DNA of 64,000 nucleotides from NCBI GenBank assembly GCA_036250225.1, contig JAPZLL010000016.1, forward strand, positions 62,001 to 126,000, read 5' to 3'. A model generated the notes under the pieces. That model worked only from the letters and a program-made list of their open reading frames with translations, ran no database searches and was not told the DNA's origin. This DNA comes from Cercophora sp. LCS_1 (lineage: Eukaryota > Ascomycota > Sordariomycetes > Sordariales > Lasiosphaeriaceae). The translations under genes and the position numbers were made by a program. Shown here piece after piece: positions 42,801 through 54,602 of this stretch (positions are counted from its first letter, which is position 1; each line of letters opens with the position of its first letter).

Positions 42801-45491
42801 CGAAACAAAGTCGGCATTCTCCTTCTTGATGGCCAAAAGCAGAGCCTCGCCACCAGTTGCCTCGGCGTGAGAAGCGAGGAGCCCAATCAGTGCGTTGTCA
42901 GTGGGATGAGCGCTGATCGCATAAACCAGCGCTCGATTCGCCTCTGTCCCTGGGGCTCCCGCATTGATGAGTTTCTGAGTAAAGCTCAACCGATCGGGAG
43001 GGTTAACGATGTTGACTGAAAGAGGAAGCCCGTGTCCCAATGACTCGGGAGCTGGCCTAGCACCGAAAAGGATGTCTACAACTTGGGAATTGGCTGCCTT
43101 AACAGCGCTGCAAAGTGCAGCGGCTTTGTGAGCGTTGACGTCTGCGCCGGCGGATAAGAGCGATTTGAGTACTGCAACATCGCGTCTCTCGACCGGCGTC
43201 TTGAGGATGGTCTGCACCTCCCTGTACAGGCCAAGGTCAAGGGTATCCCTCGGCGGCGACCGACGAAGGACTGCACTGACTTTTGCGAACTTTGCGGGGG
43301 TTGTTGGCATTTCGCAAATGCTCGCCAGCGCGAGTCCAAGACTTTCAGCATTAGGCTTTCCATGCTGAAGCACAAGCTCAAAAACTGCACTGTCTAGATC
43401 GTTCAAAGCTACAAGATGTTAGTCACACCAGAGATCGCAGAAAGAATATCGACACCTACCAAGTGTCACCGGTGCGCTTTGGTCAAAGTTGGCATCGGCC
43501 CGTCCATACTCCAAGAGCAATGCCGCGAGCTGCATGTCAACTGGCTTGACAGGCAACAGCTGGACGAGTGCAGCCGACACCTCAGTCCCGTCTCTGCCGG
43601 CGCCTGCGTTGATCAACAACCTCACCAGCTGATACCGGATGCTTTTATCCTCGACGGCCATGGCCTTGGTCATTCCAGCAGCAAGTGTCTGTTGTCCCGG
43701 GTTGGTCTGTAATAGTGTTTCGAGAAGAGCAACGTCTCGAATGGCGATGGCAGATAGGACCCCCGCACCATCGTTAAAGTTGACATTGGCGTTGTGTCGT
43801 AGAAGAAGGCTGATGAGTCTCTCGTCCCGACGTGGGGGTTGTTCTTCGATGGCTTCCTGGAGAGTCGCCGAGACGGCCGGACCGGCTAGACCTGCTGCGA
43901 GAAAGCGCTCGGTCATCAGATATCGGTCGGCGGACGGAAGAGCGTTGACCTGAGGAAATACCAAGGCAAGCGTCTCAGGGGACGGTCTCCCAGAGAGAAG
44001 CTGTTTGACGATCTGGATGTTATTCTGCCTTACGGCAATACTCAAGACCAGTCCGTTTTTGTGGTCCACCGACGCCACCTCGTGCCTATCGTAAGCCATT
44101 CCGCGTGAACCATTACGGAGGTCGTTACTAGAGACTGTCCGTCCGCCAGGGAACTGGGGTGTCAAGAGAAGATCGATCGATTGCATGTCGCAAGCCTCAA
44201 CAGCAGAGATCAAAGCATCATGCAAAGCGTTTCCAGCTGCCCCTTTCCTCAGTAAGATGCCGAGAAGAGCGTGCCGTTCCTCGGGGGAGACCGTTTTCGG
44301 GATTATTGCGACGCACTCAGAGGCGTAGATGGGGCTAAGAGAGGACTTTTCGTTGACCAACAGTTGCACAAGGCTCGATTGCCCCTTTGCAACGGCTCGC
44401 TTGACGATCTCGGCCTCGCGGTACTCTATCGGTGCCCCGTATCCGATCAGCATGTCGACCATGTCGTAGAATCCGGTATCGCAGACCCGAGATAGCGCAA
44501 CGGCCAGTGGTTCTCCGTAGGCGCCTGCGCACAACAGCGCCTCAGTGAAAGCCATCTTGTCGTTTGGGCCAATGGTTGCATGCTTAAAAAGCTGATTGAA
44601 GCTTTCCATGAGACCCTGGCCACCCGCCATCGGAGGTTTGGCGCCAGTGAGGATGGCAAGTGCGATGTCAACACGGCACCGGGAAATGGCTTCACGAAGT
44701 GCCTCGGCGTTGTTGTAATCGCCATCAGCCGTTGATCGGGTGAGTCTCAAAACAGTCTCAAGACATCCTTTTCGCGTCGCATCTACCAACGACATGGAGA
44801 GCCAGCCTGAAGAAGGCCTTCCGGCAGACTGGAGCACAAGAGCGATCACCTCGGCATGGCCACCCATGATGCACATCTGTCGAAAGGCATCTTGGCTGCT
44901 CTGCGTCTGAGATACATTCGCGCCGCGTTGTAAGAGCAGCTGAATCATGGTGAGATCACCGGAATGCAGGGCTGAAGCAAGGGCGGCGTCGATGGTGAGC
45001 GGGTCCGCATACTGGACCAGGACAGCAACCATGTCGGGCTGCCGGTTGTCGATTGCTGTCTGCAAGACTCGGCTCCTCTCCATCGACTCGATACTCTTCC
45101 TCCGCGTTAGTAGGCTGGCCTTGCTTTTGACGCTTGAGACGTTGAAGTCGCCGCCGGCGAAGACGAGCTTGGCGACCAAGGCATCGGCGACGCCCGGAGC
45201 GCCGCCATTGCGAACATGGACATTGAGGGCGTCGAATATTTCTTTGGGATCCCACGTCTTTTTGTTAGAACCGAATGCCCTCTTGAAACCGCCTCCCTGG
45301 GCGCTCTTGTCTGATGTTTCAGTCAGTCGGCGTCGCTTCAGGAGTTCCTCGGAGTGAAAGTCGTCGGCGGAGGTCCGGGCACTCGGCGCTGGCGGGGAGA
45401 GCACGACCGGAGCGGGGTCGTGAATTCCGTAACTCGCTGCGAGCTCCAGCAATCTTGCCCGCCGCACATCTGGGCCCAGTGTTGAAGCCAT
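39879..45491 (-). CDS. Giant ankyrin-like repeat protein with C-terminal coiled coil
   Basis: Two exons, 45491-43460 and 43408-39879, joined in phase 1 (PVTL-A-LNDLD) across a 51 bp intron with CTAAC branch, give 1,853 residues. Most of the protein is a long array of degenerate ankyrin-type helical repeats of the form L-x-x-A-x-x-x-G-D-x-x-x-x-x-x-L-L-x-x-G-A-x-V. The best are GADVNAHKAAALCSAVKAAN and TPLMLAIQAKRIDLVGTLIL. The last roughly 200 residues are a charged coiled coil rich in Glu/Arg (ERRKAERDEALRHEQKLLEA) followed by a Gly-rich linker. No enzymatic domain is visible. The role is probably a protein-binding scaffold; similar giant ankyrin proteins are widespread in filamentous fungi (general knowledge). 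It shares a divergent promoter region with the quinone oxidoreductase gene. Confidence 0.85.
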
Positions 45492-46910
45492 CGCATCTCA
45501 AGCCGTTGTCAAGGAAGGCGCGGGGCAACGGTGACACTGGCATGTGCTCATTCCACCCGAGCTAAACACAACTTGACTTCCAGTCCTCCGATTCAGGCCT
45601 TATTGCAGCCGAAAAAATATTGAACGAGCTGTTTGATCCCAAGTTGTTCTTCAAGCAGGACCGCCGATCCCTCGGGGAAGGTTTGCGCAGCCTCGCAGTT
45701 ACGTGGACCGCCGCGTGGCGCTGTGTCCGTGTCTTCAGGCCGGTGGTCTTGGAACACCGTTTCAGGTCCAGGCGGAATAGCGATGCTGCAGCTTCCGGCT
45801 CGGTAAAAGTCGACGTCGATCTACCAGAGAGATAGAAGCTTGCAGGAGATGCGTTTTTTTTTTTTTACAGACGTAGGAGATAGGAAATGGGAAGTGCGAA
45901 GTTCTTCGCGCAAGGCTCTGGGTTGAGCTGAAAGTCCTCTTGGCCACACCAGCTGGCCAGCCACTGGGGCTGCGGGTGCTGTGAGATGGTGCTTCAAGCC
46001 ACGCCGCAGTTGGCGATGCCTGTCCTGCGGTGTGCACACAAAGGAGCCGCGACAAAGCTCCAGTCTTCAGCATAGCCACCGGGACTCGGGCGCCGTCCCT
46101 GTCAATCGCTGAGCAGCATAACCGCATGCCCTAGAGTTGGGCTGGTTTGGATTGGGTAGCCTTGTTCTAGCGCCCCCAGAGTGTGTGTGGCCTGACGCAG
46201 CTGGATGCAGAAAAAGCAGCCACGATGCAGACGGAAGGAGGAGATCGTCCTTTGATGGGGACGTAGGACGTGGCAGCAGCACACTTGGCGATGTGGCGTG
46301 GCCTGACGAGACCCAACAAGAGACGCACCGGTGAGGTGCCCCGGAAGCCAGTACAGCTAGTGTGGGCGTTTTTGGACGGATCCGGCCATAGCAAAAACAG
46401 ATCACGACAGAGCAGCAAGTCGTTGCGGCAACTCGAAATTCAGGCCTCAGCCTGGAGCAAGAAGCAAGCAGGCGCAACCCACATGCCTTTCCGTCAAGCA
46501 CTCAAACACCCTCGAAAGTTGTTAGGAAACGGCACAATCATGACATCATTTGTCAGAAGGCGATCACGGCCATGATAGCCTGACCAAACTCCGCAGCTCC
46601 CCACGCAGCGGTTGCGGAGTGCTCCCGGATTAACAAATCCCGGGCCTGCAAGGCACCATTACCAATGCCGCCCTCTCAAGTCACCGAGACATATTGGAAG
46701 TGTTTCCGCGCATCACTGCAGTCCTCCAACCTCATTGGGATTACAACCTGTCGCGGATCAGTGCCGAGTCAGCCTGTTTCACGTTTTCTACGACCACCGA
46801 CCCGACGATTCGTCATTGCTACCCCCTCGTTCGTCCTAAAGTCTGCCCCGCACCCAAGCACCGCCCCTCCCTTCCAGTCCTCATCCCCCACAAGACGACA
46901 AGCATCAACC
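45492..46910. other. Divergent intergenic region
   Basis: Separates the leftward ankyrin-like gene from the rightward oxidoreductase gene. A 12 nt T run lies near 45855-45866. No additional gene supported. Confidence 0.45.
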
Positions 46911-48085
46911 ATGGCACCCATCCCCAAGACGCAGTCCGGTATCCTGATTGAGGAGAACGGCGGCCCCGAGGTTCTCAAGTGGAAGACTGACATTCCCGTG
47001 CCCGAGCTCAAGGACGGTGAGGTGCTGGTCCGGAACGAATACATCGGCGTCAATTACATCGATACGTAAGTTTCATGTGCACGGCGGCCCGAACCCACCC
47101 CATGGGAGCTAACAAGCTTGTTTCAGCTACTTCCGTACGGGCCTGTACAAGGCGCCTCTCCCCCTTGTAACCGGTAAGGAAGGCGCCGGCACGGTTGCCG
47201 CCTCCAAGTCGTCCGCCTTCAAAGAAGGCGACCGCGTCGGGTATGTGCATGATAATGCATATGCGGAGCTCACCGCCGTACCCGAGGCCAAGTTGGTGCG
47301 ACTGCCCGATGAGATCTCTACTGAGCAGGCGGCTGCTTCCCTTCTTCAGGGCCTAACCGCCCTCACCTTTGTCCGTGAGGCCGGGGGCATCAAGCAAGAG
47401 CTCGGTATAAGCAAGGGGCCGTGGACCCTTGTGCACGCGGCAGCTGGCGGCACCGGGAGCATCCTGGGTATGTGCTGCCTCTTCTTGTTCTGCCATACTC
47501 ATTCGATCTTCCCAAAGCTCACAGCCCACAGTCCAGATCCTGTCAGTGTTCGGGGCTAAGGTCATCGGCACGGCCGGTGGCCCGGAGAAGTGCGAAGTTG
47601 CCAAGAGAAACGGCGCCCAATGGGTTATTGACAACCGCAAGGAGGACGTCGCTGCTCGGGTCAAGGAGATTACCGACGGCCACGGTGTTGACGTCATCTT
47701 TGACGGCGTCGGGAAGGCAACCTTTGAGCTTGACCTCGACATCATCGCCCGCAAGGGCTCGCTCATTGTGTTTGGCAATGCTGTAAGTGTTGGTCCTGTG
47801 CAATGAACTCTGATGGTTTGCTGACAGAGACAGTCGGGGCCTGTCGACCCCGTCAACCTCCTGAGATTGGGAGCCAAGAACATCAAGCTCCTGCGCCCGG
47901 TAATGTTCAACTACACCGTGACAAAAGAGGAATGGGACGGCTATTCGAATGAGCTCTTGGATCTCATCAAGACCGGCAAGGTCAAGCTTCATATCCACAA
48001 GACGTACCCCCTCAAGGATGTTGGTGAGGCACACACAGACCTTGAGGGTCGCAAGACAACGGGGAAGCTTTTGCTCAAAGTCTGA
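46911..48085 (+). CDS. NADPH:quinone oxidoreductase (zeta-crystallin-like MDR)
   Basis: Four exons, 46911-47065, 47127-47467, 47532-47782 and 47834-48085, give 332 residues, close to the family's usual length. The N-terminal catalytic half has VRNEYIGVNYIDTYFRTGLY and VTGKEGAGTVAA, the quinone reductase substrate-side signature. The cofactor half has HAAAGGTGSILVQILSVFGA for NADPH binding, then GADVIFDGVGK-type and RKGSLIVFGNASGPVDPVNL motifs. No structural-zinc cysteines are present, as expected for zeta-crystallin/Zta1-type enzymes, which reduce quinones one electron at a time and help against oxidative stress in the cytosol. It ends KTTGKLLLKV without a peroxisomal signal. It converges on the epimerase gene, leaving only about 100 bp between stops. 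Confidence 0.92.
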
Positions 48086-48191
48086 GGGCTAGTCTATTAT
48101 CTATGCCATGTATTAGTTTGTCCGTAGGACTCAAAGTTCAAACACAAATTGCGGCGCAAATCAACGACGACCCGTCCAGCCTGTGACTTCC

Positions 48192-49550
48192 TCAGGCCTT
48201 GCCAGCTTTGAGGGCCTCCAGGAAGGCGGCAGGAGGATCCTGCCTGTAGCCTTGGGGGTTGTTCTCGACCCAGCGCCACAAGTCAGCACAGGCGTCCTCC
48301 AGCGTCAACTCTGTCTTCCAGCCCAGCTCCTCGTTGGCGAGAGCGGGGTTCGCTGTCAGGTCTAAAACGTCGCCCTGTCTGCGCTCAACAACTTGGTACG
48401 GGAGATCGCGACCAACGACGTGGCTGAAGGCCTTGATCATGTCGAAAACCGTGCTACCGCGGCCGGACCCCAGATTCCAAGCCTTGACGCCAGGCTTGTT
48501 GTCGCGCAGGTACTTGAGCGCGGCAAGATGCCCACGGGCAAGGTCGAGGACGTGGATGTAGTCACGAATTGCCGTGCCATCCTTGGATGCATAGTCTGCA
48601 GCACATTAGCTGGCACCACCAAACATATTTCTCAACCACCTACCGTCACCAAAGACGAGGAGCTTCTCGCGCTCTCCGGTCGCGACTTTGCCGAGCAGAG
48701 GAAGCAGGTTGTAGGGAACGCCCTGGGGGTCCTCGCCCATGATGCCGCTGGGGTGGGCTCCACAGGGGTTGAAATACCGAAGAAGCGCCCCGTTCCACTG
48801 ATCGTACGGCTTTCCCGCCTTCTTGTTCTTATTCCTCTGAGCGTCGACCTGATCGGTAATGACGGTCTCGATCATGGACTTGGTCCGTCCGTATGTGTTG
48901 GTGGGACCGATTGGGCATCGCTCCGGGATCGGGATCATATCGGGGAAACGCGTGGCATCGCCATAGACGGTAGCCGACGAGGAGAAGACGATGTTGGTGA
49001 CATTGTGCTTCTCCATGGAGCGCAGCAGAGAAATGCTTCCGCCGACATTGACGAGGTAATACTCGAGGGGAATCTCTCCAGACTCGCCGACGGCCTGTGT
49101 TGGATGTCAGCGACAACAATCTCGCTGCACCGCGCGTAATGATCAACTTACCTTGAGCGCGGCAAAGTGAATGACGCTATCAATCTCGGGGTGGGCGGCG
49201 AAAATGCGATCCAGCTGGGCCTCGTCGGTCACATCCGCCTCGTAGAAAACGGGGCGCTTCCCGCAGATCAACTCAATGCGATCCACGGCGACCTTGGACG
49301 AGTTATAAAGGTTGTCGACAATGACCACATCATAGCCGTTCTCGAGGAGGGTAAGGGCGGTAAAGGACCCGATGTAGCCGGTGCCACTGCAGAGTTCAGT
49401 CAGCGCAGCCCAATGTTTGCGCGCCGTCGCGTCGAAGAGGGGTTCGAATTGGCGGGGGCTGCCAGCTTGGACGACCGATGCGACCGCAAGGCGGCCCGCA
49501 TTTTCTGGGCAGACAACTCACCCGGTGACAAGGACAGTTCCCACAGCCAT
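48192..49550 (-). CDS. galE: UDP-glucose 4-epimerase
   Basis: Four minus-strand exons, 49550-49522, 49386-49152, 49094-48644 and 48595-48192, give 372 residues. The first intron splits the NAD-binding motif VTGGTGYIG (10-16) in phase 2. The catalytic Ser lies in FSSSATVYG near 127, and the Tyr-Lys pair is YGRTK (Tyr156, Lys160). The UDP-sugar site shows GALLRYFNPCGAHPSG and YIHVLDLARGH. It lacks the mutarotase domain of yeast Gal10, so it is the single-function fungal form. The enzyme interconverts UDP-glucose and UDP-galactose in the Leloir pathway and supplies UDP-galactose for wall glycans. Confidence 0.94.
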
Positions 49551-50994
49551 TGTAGCGCGATTGAGGGCCCTAGGCAGTCACGAGAGATTCCACAGAACAA
49601 ATACAACTCGAACTCGAGAGGCAGGATGGAGCAAGCCAGGCAGCGTCGGAGGGGACCGCAGGACAAATACGGAGTGCTTGTGTCGCAAATCCAATTTCGC
49701 TCTAGGCGCAGGCCCGTGGGGCTGGGTGACTGGACGCAACCACGAAACGGGAACTGCCCCGCCTCCCATTCGCCCAATTGGTATTTGTACCTGAGAAGTG
49801 AGGAGGAGGAGGAGGTGGCGGAAACGTAACATGGATGGGTCGAAACTGCGAGGCAATTAGATCCGAGTTAGACTCTGCTTCCCCGAAGGCGAATTGACGC
49901 AATCAAGACGCGAGGCAGTTTGAGCATGTGAATTATTCCAATGGATGGAATAAAAGAGTCCTCCTGACTCGTCCTAGTTGCTCGCCCAAGGTGTGCATAT
50001 CTGTCCCATTGTGTCACCGCGGAAGGAGCGAAGGAGAGATCCCATCGTCACGCGAAGACTCGAAAGACCCAAGACAATCATCATTGAAACTACCAACCCA
50101 ATCCTGATATAGCAATAGATGTGCTCAATGGCAAAAAATGAGGAGGTCAATCCTGAAGAAGCCAAACCACAGTAGCACCGCGAAGGCCAAAAAGTTGTCG
50201 CGACCATTATATGTCTCGGGGCCTCAACCTGCTGAGTCATCGATTGGCTTGCAGTCGAGAGCTGGCCGAGATCCCTGTCCGTGACGAGCAGCCTGAGGCG
50301 GACAACTCAACAGCCCAGCCGCCTCATTCCGGGGACGAAGTGACATGGATGCTTTGCTGTTCCCGGCGCGCCAGCACAGACCTTTGGGCTCCAAAAAAAC
50401 ATACGCGCCGATCTCTCAGCGCACTCGAAGGCCTTACCTGACCGCCTCACCAATCCAACAATGCTAGCATAAAGAGATGCTCACTCTCGCAACGTCATGA
50501 AAGATCCGTCTCGCTCAGGGCTCAAAGGAACATGCCGTTTTCAGTCAACGAACAAACGCTTTATACCGGGCTGCGTTGCATGCAGCTGTCGCTGCTGTCG
50601 AGCGCGCGTCCGCCGCATACATTTTAGAGGTCTCCCGGTCGAGTCCTGCTTTGCGCCCTGCTGTTTGGATGGTCTTGCAACCGAATTGCTCGTGACCACT
50701 ATTGTCGCGTTTTTCTACTCGATTCCTGTCACCCGACGTGTCGTGTTTGGTCGAGTCGAAAACCAAAAACCTGTGGGTGACGACGTTGAATAGGTAAACA
50801 ATAGCAATCTCACTTTTGTCGAGGCTCTATTCACTGCTGCACTCTCCCAACCTCAAAACTCATCCCACACTTTTCAGCCAGAATTTCGGCTTACTAGATC
50901 TGCAGCCCATTTGCCATTTGGCCCCCCGACAAAGCACCCAATTTGACCAGTTAGTCTTTGGTGTGACCATCTCACAACGTCAACAATCGCCAAA
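49551..50994. other. Divergent intergenic region between epimerase and SUN gene
   Basis: About 1.4 kb, with the promoters of both genes at its ends. No convincing gene between them. Confidence 0.45.
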
Positions 50995-53900
50995 ATGCCG
51001 CCCAAGCGGAATTCGCAACGCAGCTCACTTGGTGCAGCAACACCAACACCATCTCCGCATGTCAGCTTCAATACCTCAGGCTCGACTGCTTTCAGTTATC
51101 AGCACGGCTCTCCAACTGGCTCTTCGATCCAGGGCAGCGACTCGGTTCGAGCTAAGCTTAGAACAACAGCTATCCCGGCAAAGAACAGCTTGTCCTACGG
51201 GTCGCCCATTGCACAGCTTCCCCTCCGCTCCAGCGTGGGCAGCAGCAGGGTCGCCAGCGCCGCCGCTCTGGTGTTCAAAAAAGTGCAGCAAGACAACAAG
51301 GCATCAGATAGGCGCCGTGCCTCAAATGTCTCTGCCTCCGCCGCCGCCGCTGCCGCGGAAGCCGTCAAGTCGCCAAGAGCCCTCACCAGCTCCCCCAATC
51401 CCCCCAGCACTTCGCCGAGCGAGCAGCGAGCCAATCGATCGGGCTCAAACCCGCGCCTCTCACACACCTCGGCTGCTTCCACACATGATACACGGACCTC
51501 TACCGGGCCGAGACCGCCTTTGCCGAGAACTTCCAGCAAAGAAACGCTCGAGAAAAAAAAGAGAAAGTCCCGCGATGAGACCGCCGATGCCGAAGCCGCG
51601 TCAGAAAAGGAGCGGCGAGATAGCGAAAATCGGCGACGTATGGCTGCCTCTGCGGAAGCCGCACGACGCGCCGAGGCCGAGAAGATTCCTAGCAGCAAAG
51701 AGCCTTCGACGCCAGCCACAACCACCACCACCAACCAACCTGTGACCAGCTCTAGCCGGAGTTTTGACCTAGAAGGTCGGATATTTCAGACTTCCGGCAT
51801 CCAAAACCTCAGCATTGTACCAGGGCTTGAACATGTCGAGGAGGCGTACGAAATCTACGAGGAACATCTCGACAGGGCGAGGGCTGAAAGGAGAGCAAAG
51901 AAAGCCGAAGAGGCTAAAAAGAGAGCCGAGCTTGAAAAGGCGGAAAAGGCAGCTCGTGCTCGTGAGCAAGCCAGGCTTGATGAAGAGGCGAAAGTTGCGA
52001 GGAAAGCCGACGAAAAAGCCAAAAGAGAAGAAGCAGAGCGGGCGAAGAAAGCCGATGAAAAGGCCAAAAGAGACGCCGAGGAAAAATCCAAGAGAGATTC
52101 CGAAAAGGCCGCTGCCGAGAAAGAGCGGACGAAGAAAGCGCCTGCCAGGAAGGATGTACGGGTTCGGGAGGAATCAACCGGGGACGAGGAGTTTAGAAAT
52201 GATGAGGAGGTCAGGCAGTCTACTCAGGCTGAGACTGCTAGGCAGGCTGAGGAGATCGAAGAAGCGAAGAGAAAAGCGGCTGTCGATGCTGATGAAGCCA
52301 AAAAGAAAGCAGCTGAGCAAAATCGGAACGAAGCAAAGGCGGCCATGGTCGCTGCTCACAGAGCAACAATCGAGCAGGCCGAGCAAAGGGCTCTTGACGA
52401 TCTTCGGAGCGCAGTAACGGTCGAGAAGCCCAGGTTCGAAGCAGCAAAGGCGACATCCAAGAAAGTAGCTTCGTCATTCTCAAGCGCCACTAGGGGTTGT
52501 CCCCCCGTCGATCGCAGGCCTGACGGAAACCCGGTCGGTCGTGATAGAGGCAGACCGCCAACACCACCGCTCCTTCCGCCCCCTCCGCCGCCTGCTGGGA
52601 CGGGGACTTCGCCCGATCCCAAGCGACCGCGCAAACGGTATTGGCTGTTGCCGCTGTTGTTACTCTTTGCCATCTTCCTCAGCGCCTTGGCCTTCCCTCA
52701 CATCCACAGTTTTCCCGGCGGTTGGCACTGGCCATGGCCTGGCTCTACTTACCACGCCCTATCACCGGAACAGTTCGAGGCTCTGATGCGCTACATGAAG
52801 GACTCAGACAGCCTCACCCCGGCCAATCGAGAAGAGCTGGATTCCATCCTCCCTCGCCTCCTCCATGTGAAGCGAGATAGGGGAGGGAAGCTTATCATTG
52901 ATGACGAATTCTGGCACGCCATCCGAGATCGCCTCGAGACTGATGACGCAATATTCAATCCGGACGGTATCCCGGCTCGTCAGTGGGCTGATATCAAGGC
53001 GCGCCTGGAGCAGTTGGAACTGAGTGGCCCAGCGCCTTCATCTCAATCCTGGGATAGTTGGCTGAGGAACAACAAGAAAAAGGTGGCTGAAATTCTTGCT
53101 GCGGATGTCAAGGGATCCATTATCGACAGCCTCCCATCCTCGCTTGTGACGAAGGAAGAGTTTATGGAGGAAATCGAACGAGCCGTGGCGCAGCAAGCTC
53201 AAAACAACCAGAAGGTCATGACACACATGAAGAGCACAATCGAGCAGTTGATGAAGGAGATGAACAAGATCAAATCCTCGTCAAAGGACGACCCGGCAGC
53301 CATCGCAGCTCTCGTCGACAAGTACATCAAGAAAGCCATCAGCCAGGGTCAGCTCAAGCACACAGCCAAGGGCCAAATCGCGCACACGCTCGAGTCGCGC
53401 CTGGCGGGTCGCATCAACCATTTCGCTCCCGGGAACGGAGCCGAGGTGGAACCAGGTTGGTCATCGCCCCCATATGTGCTGCATCGCTCGAAGCCTCGGC
53501 AGCCTTGGGAAGCAATGTCCTTTTTCAGCAAAGGAATTACGGCTCTGCTCGACTGGCAAGAAGCAGGCATGTGCTGGTGCGCCGGGGCTGACAACACACG
53601 TCCTGCTGACGTTGCCATCTCGCTCGGCAACCTTGTCATTCCCCAATATGTCGTCGTTGAGCACATCAATCCCGACGCCACGATCGACCCTGACTCAATG
53701 CCCAAGGACTTGGAGCTTTGGGCCAGGATGTCTGACCCGGAGACTTCGCAAACGGTCTACGACTGGTCCAGGACCACGTTCCCCGATGCCTACACCGGCG
53801 AGGCGATTCACGGACACACTCTCAAGACAATTGATGATGGTTTTGTCAAACTTGGCGGGTTCCAGTACAGCTACAACATCGAGGATGGCGGGACCTATAT

Positions 53901-54099
53901 CCATAGGCTATCCAATGAGTTGGGCGAGACTCTCCAGGCAGCGACAGACTTGGTCATTGTGCGGGCAACGAGCAACTACGGATCCAGCGATCACACATGC
54001 TTTTACCGGATAAGGCTGTACGGCGACATCTGGGAGCCCAAGGTCGAGGCGGAAGAGCAGGAAGGAACCTCAGGGTGGTGGCCGTGGAAGCAGTTTTAG
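50995..54099 (+). CDS. sad1: SUN-domain nuclear-envelope protein (Sad1-like)
   Basis: Single exon of 1,034 residues. The nucleoplasmic part is Ser-rich and then a very long Lys/Glu/Ala coiled coil (about residues 285-480). A poly-proline stretch precedes a basic KRPRKRYW anchor and one transmembrane helix (LLPLLLLFAIFLSALAFP, about 547-566). The luminal part has helices and then the SUN domain from about residue 800: GRINHFAPGN, ISLGNLVIPQYVVVEHIN, FVKLGGFQYSY and TSNYGSSDHTCFYRIRLYG. SUN proteins span the inner nuclear membrane and join KASH partners to connect chromatin or spindle-pole body to the cytoskeleton. The nucleoplasmic coiled coil is unusually long compared with yeast Sad1. Confidence 0.92.
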   Translation: MPPKRNSQRSSLGAATPTPSPHVSFNTSGSTAFSYQHGSPTGSSIQGSDSVRAKLRTTAIPAKNSLSYGSPIAQLPLRSSVGSSRVASAAALVFKKVQQDNKASDRRRASNVSASAAAAAAEAVKSPRALTSSPNPPSTSPSEQRANRSGSNPRLSHTSAASTHDTRTSTGPRPPLPRTSSKETLEKKKRKSRDETADAEAASEKERRDSENRRRMAASAEAARRAEAEKIPSSKEPSTPATTTTTNQPVTSSSRSFDLEGRIFQTSGIQNLSIVPGLEHVEEAYEIYEEHLDRARAERRAKKAEEAKKRAELEKAEKAARAREQARLDEEAKVARKADEKAKREEAERAKKADEKAKRDAEEKSKRDSEKAAAEKERTKKAPARKDVRVREESTGDEEFRNDEEVRQSTQAETARQAEEIEEAKRKAAVDADEAKKKAAEQNRNEAKAAMVAAHRATIEQAEQRALDDLRSAVTVEKPRFEAAKATSKKVASSFSSATRGCPPVDRRPDGNPVGRDRGRPPTPPLLPPPPPPAGTGTSPDPKRPRKRYWLLPLLLLFAIFLSALAFPHIHSFPGGWHWPWPGSTYHALSPEQFEALMRYMKDSDSLTPANREELDSILPRLLHVKRDRGGKLIIDDEFWHAIRDRLETDDAIFNPDGIPARQWADIKARLEQLELSGPAPSSQSWDSWLRNNKKKVAEILAADVKGSIIDSLPSSLVTKEEFMEEIERAVAQQAQNNQKVMTHMKSTIEQLMKEMNKIKSSSKDDPAAIAALVDKYIKKAISQGQLKHTAKGQIAHTLESRLAGRINHFAPGNGAEVEPGWSSPPYVLHRSKPRQPWEAMSFFSKGITALLDWQEAGMCWCAGADNTRPADVAISLGNLVIPQYVVVEHINPDATIDPDSMPKDLELWARMSDPETSQTVYDWSRTTFPDAYTGEAIHGHTLKTIDDGFVKLGGFQYSYNIEDGGTYIHRLSNELGETLQAATDLVIVRATSNYGSSDHTCFYRIRLYGDIWEPKVEAEEQEGTSGWWPWKQF

Positions 54100-54602
54100 G
54101 TTCTGTCAGTCGTATTCATGGAGTGCTTTTTTTTTTTCACCAGCTTTGGCGTTCTCTGGAGGGGTTGCAAAGAGCGAACGATACCCAAAGACTCGGCGTG
54201 TTGTAAATATTCCATCTTGCCGTGATGCTGATTCGTGGCTGAGACGATGTCGGATTGTTTTGCCTGCTCGCCGGGCGTTTTTGTATTGAGTACCTACCTG
54301 TTGGTTCTGTTTTGGTAGATGGGTCATCTGTGGGCTTCAGCTTTGCAAAAGTTGAAGTTTCCAAGAATATAAACCTTTGGCAACATAACCACTCCCAGCC
54401 ACGAGAGTGTGCTCAAACGATGTATTCATTCTGTGTGTTGCTGAGCAGTTCCGACATGAAGGTTGAGACTGGGGCCCATGAATCTGTCCGGTCCCACATA
54501 AGCTTTTTGGTGGGGGAGCGGCAGAATTCTTGTCCGCCAAAATTTTCCGTCCTCTGCCATTGACGGCGCGAACGCAGTAGAAGCCCACCCATCGCGACAA
54601 CC
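54100..54602. other. Intergenic
   Basis: 3' flank of the SUN gene and promoter of the DBP4 gene; nothing else seen. Confidence 0.45.

Noticed and set aside
46067..46501. Minus-strand frame of 144 codons upstream of the oxidoreductase gene
   Set aside because: No domain, no splice logic, and composition like non-coding flank.
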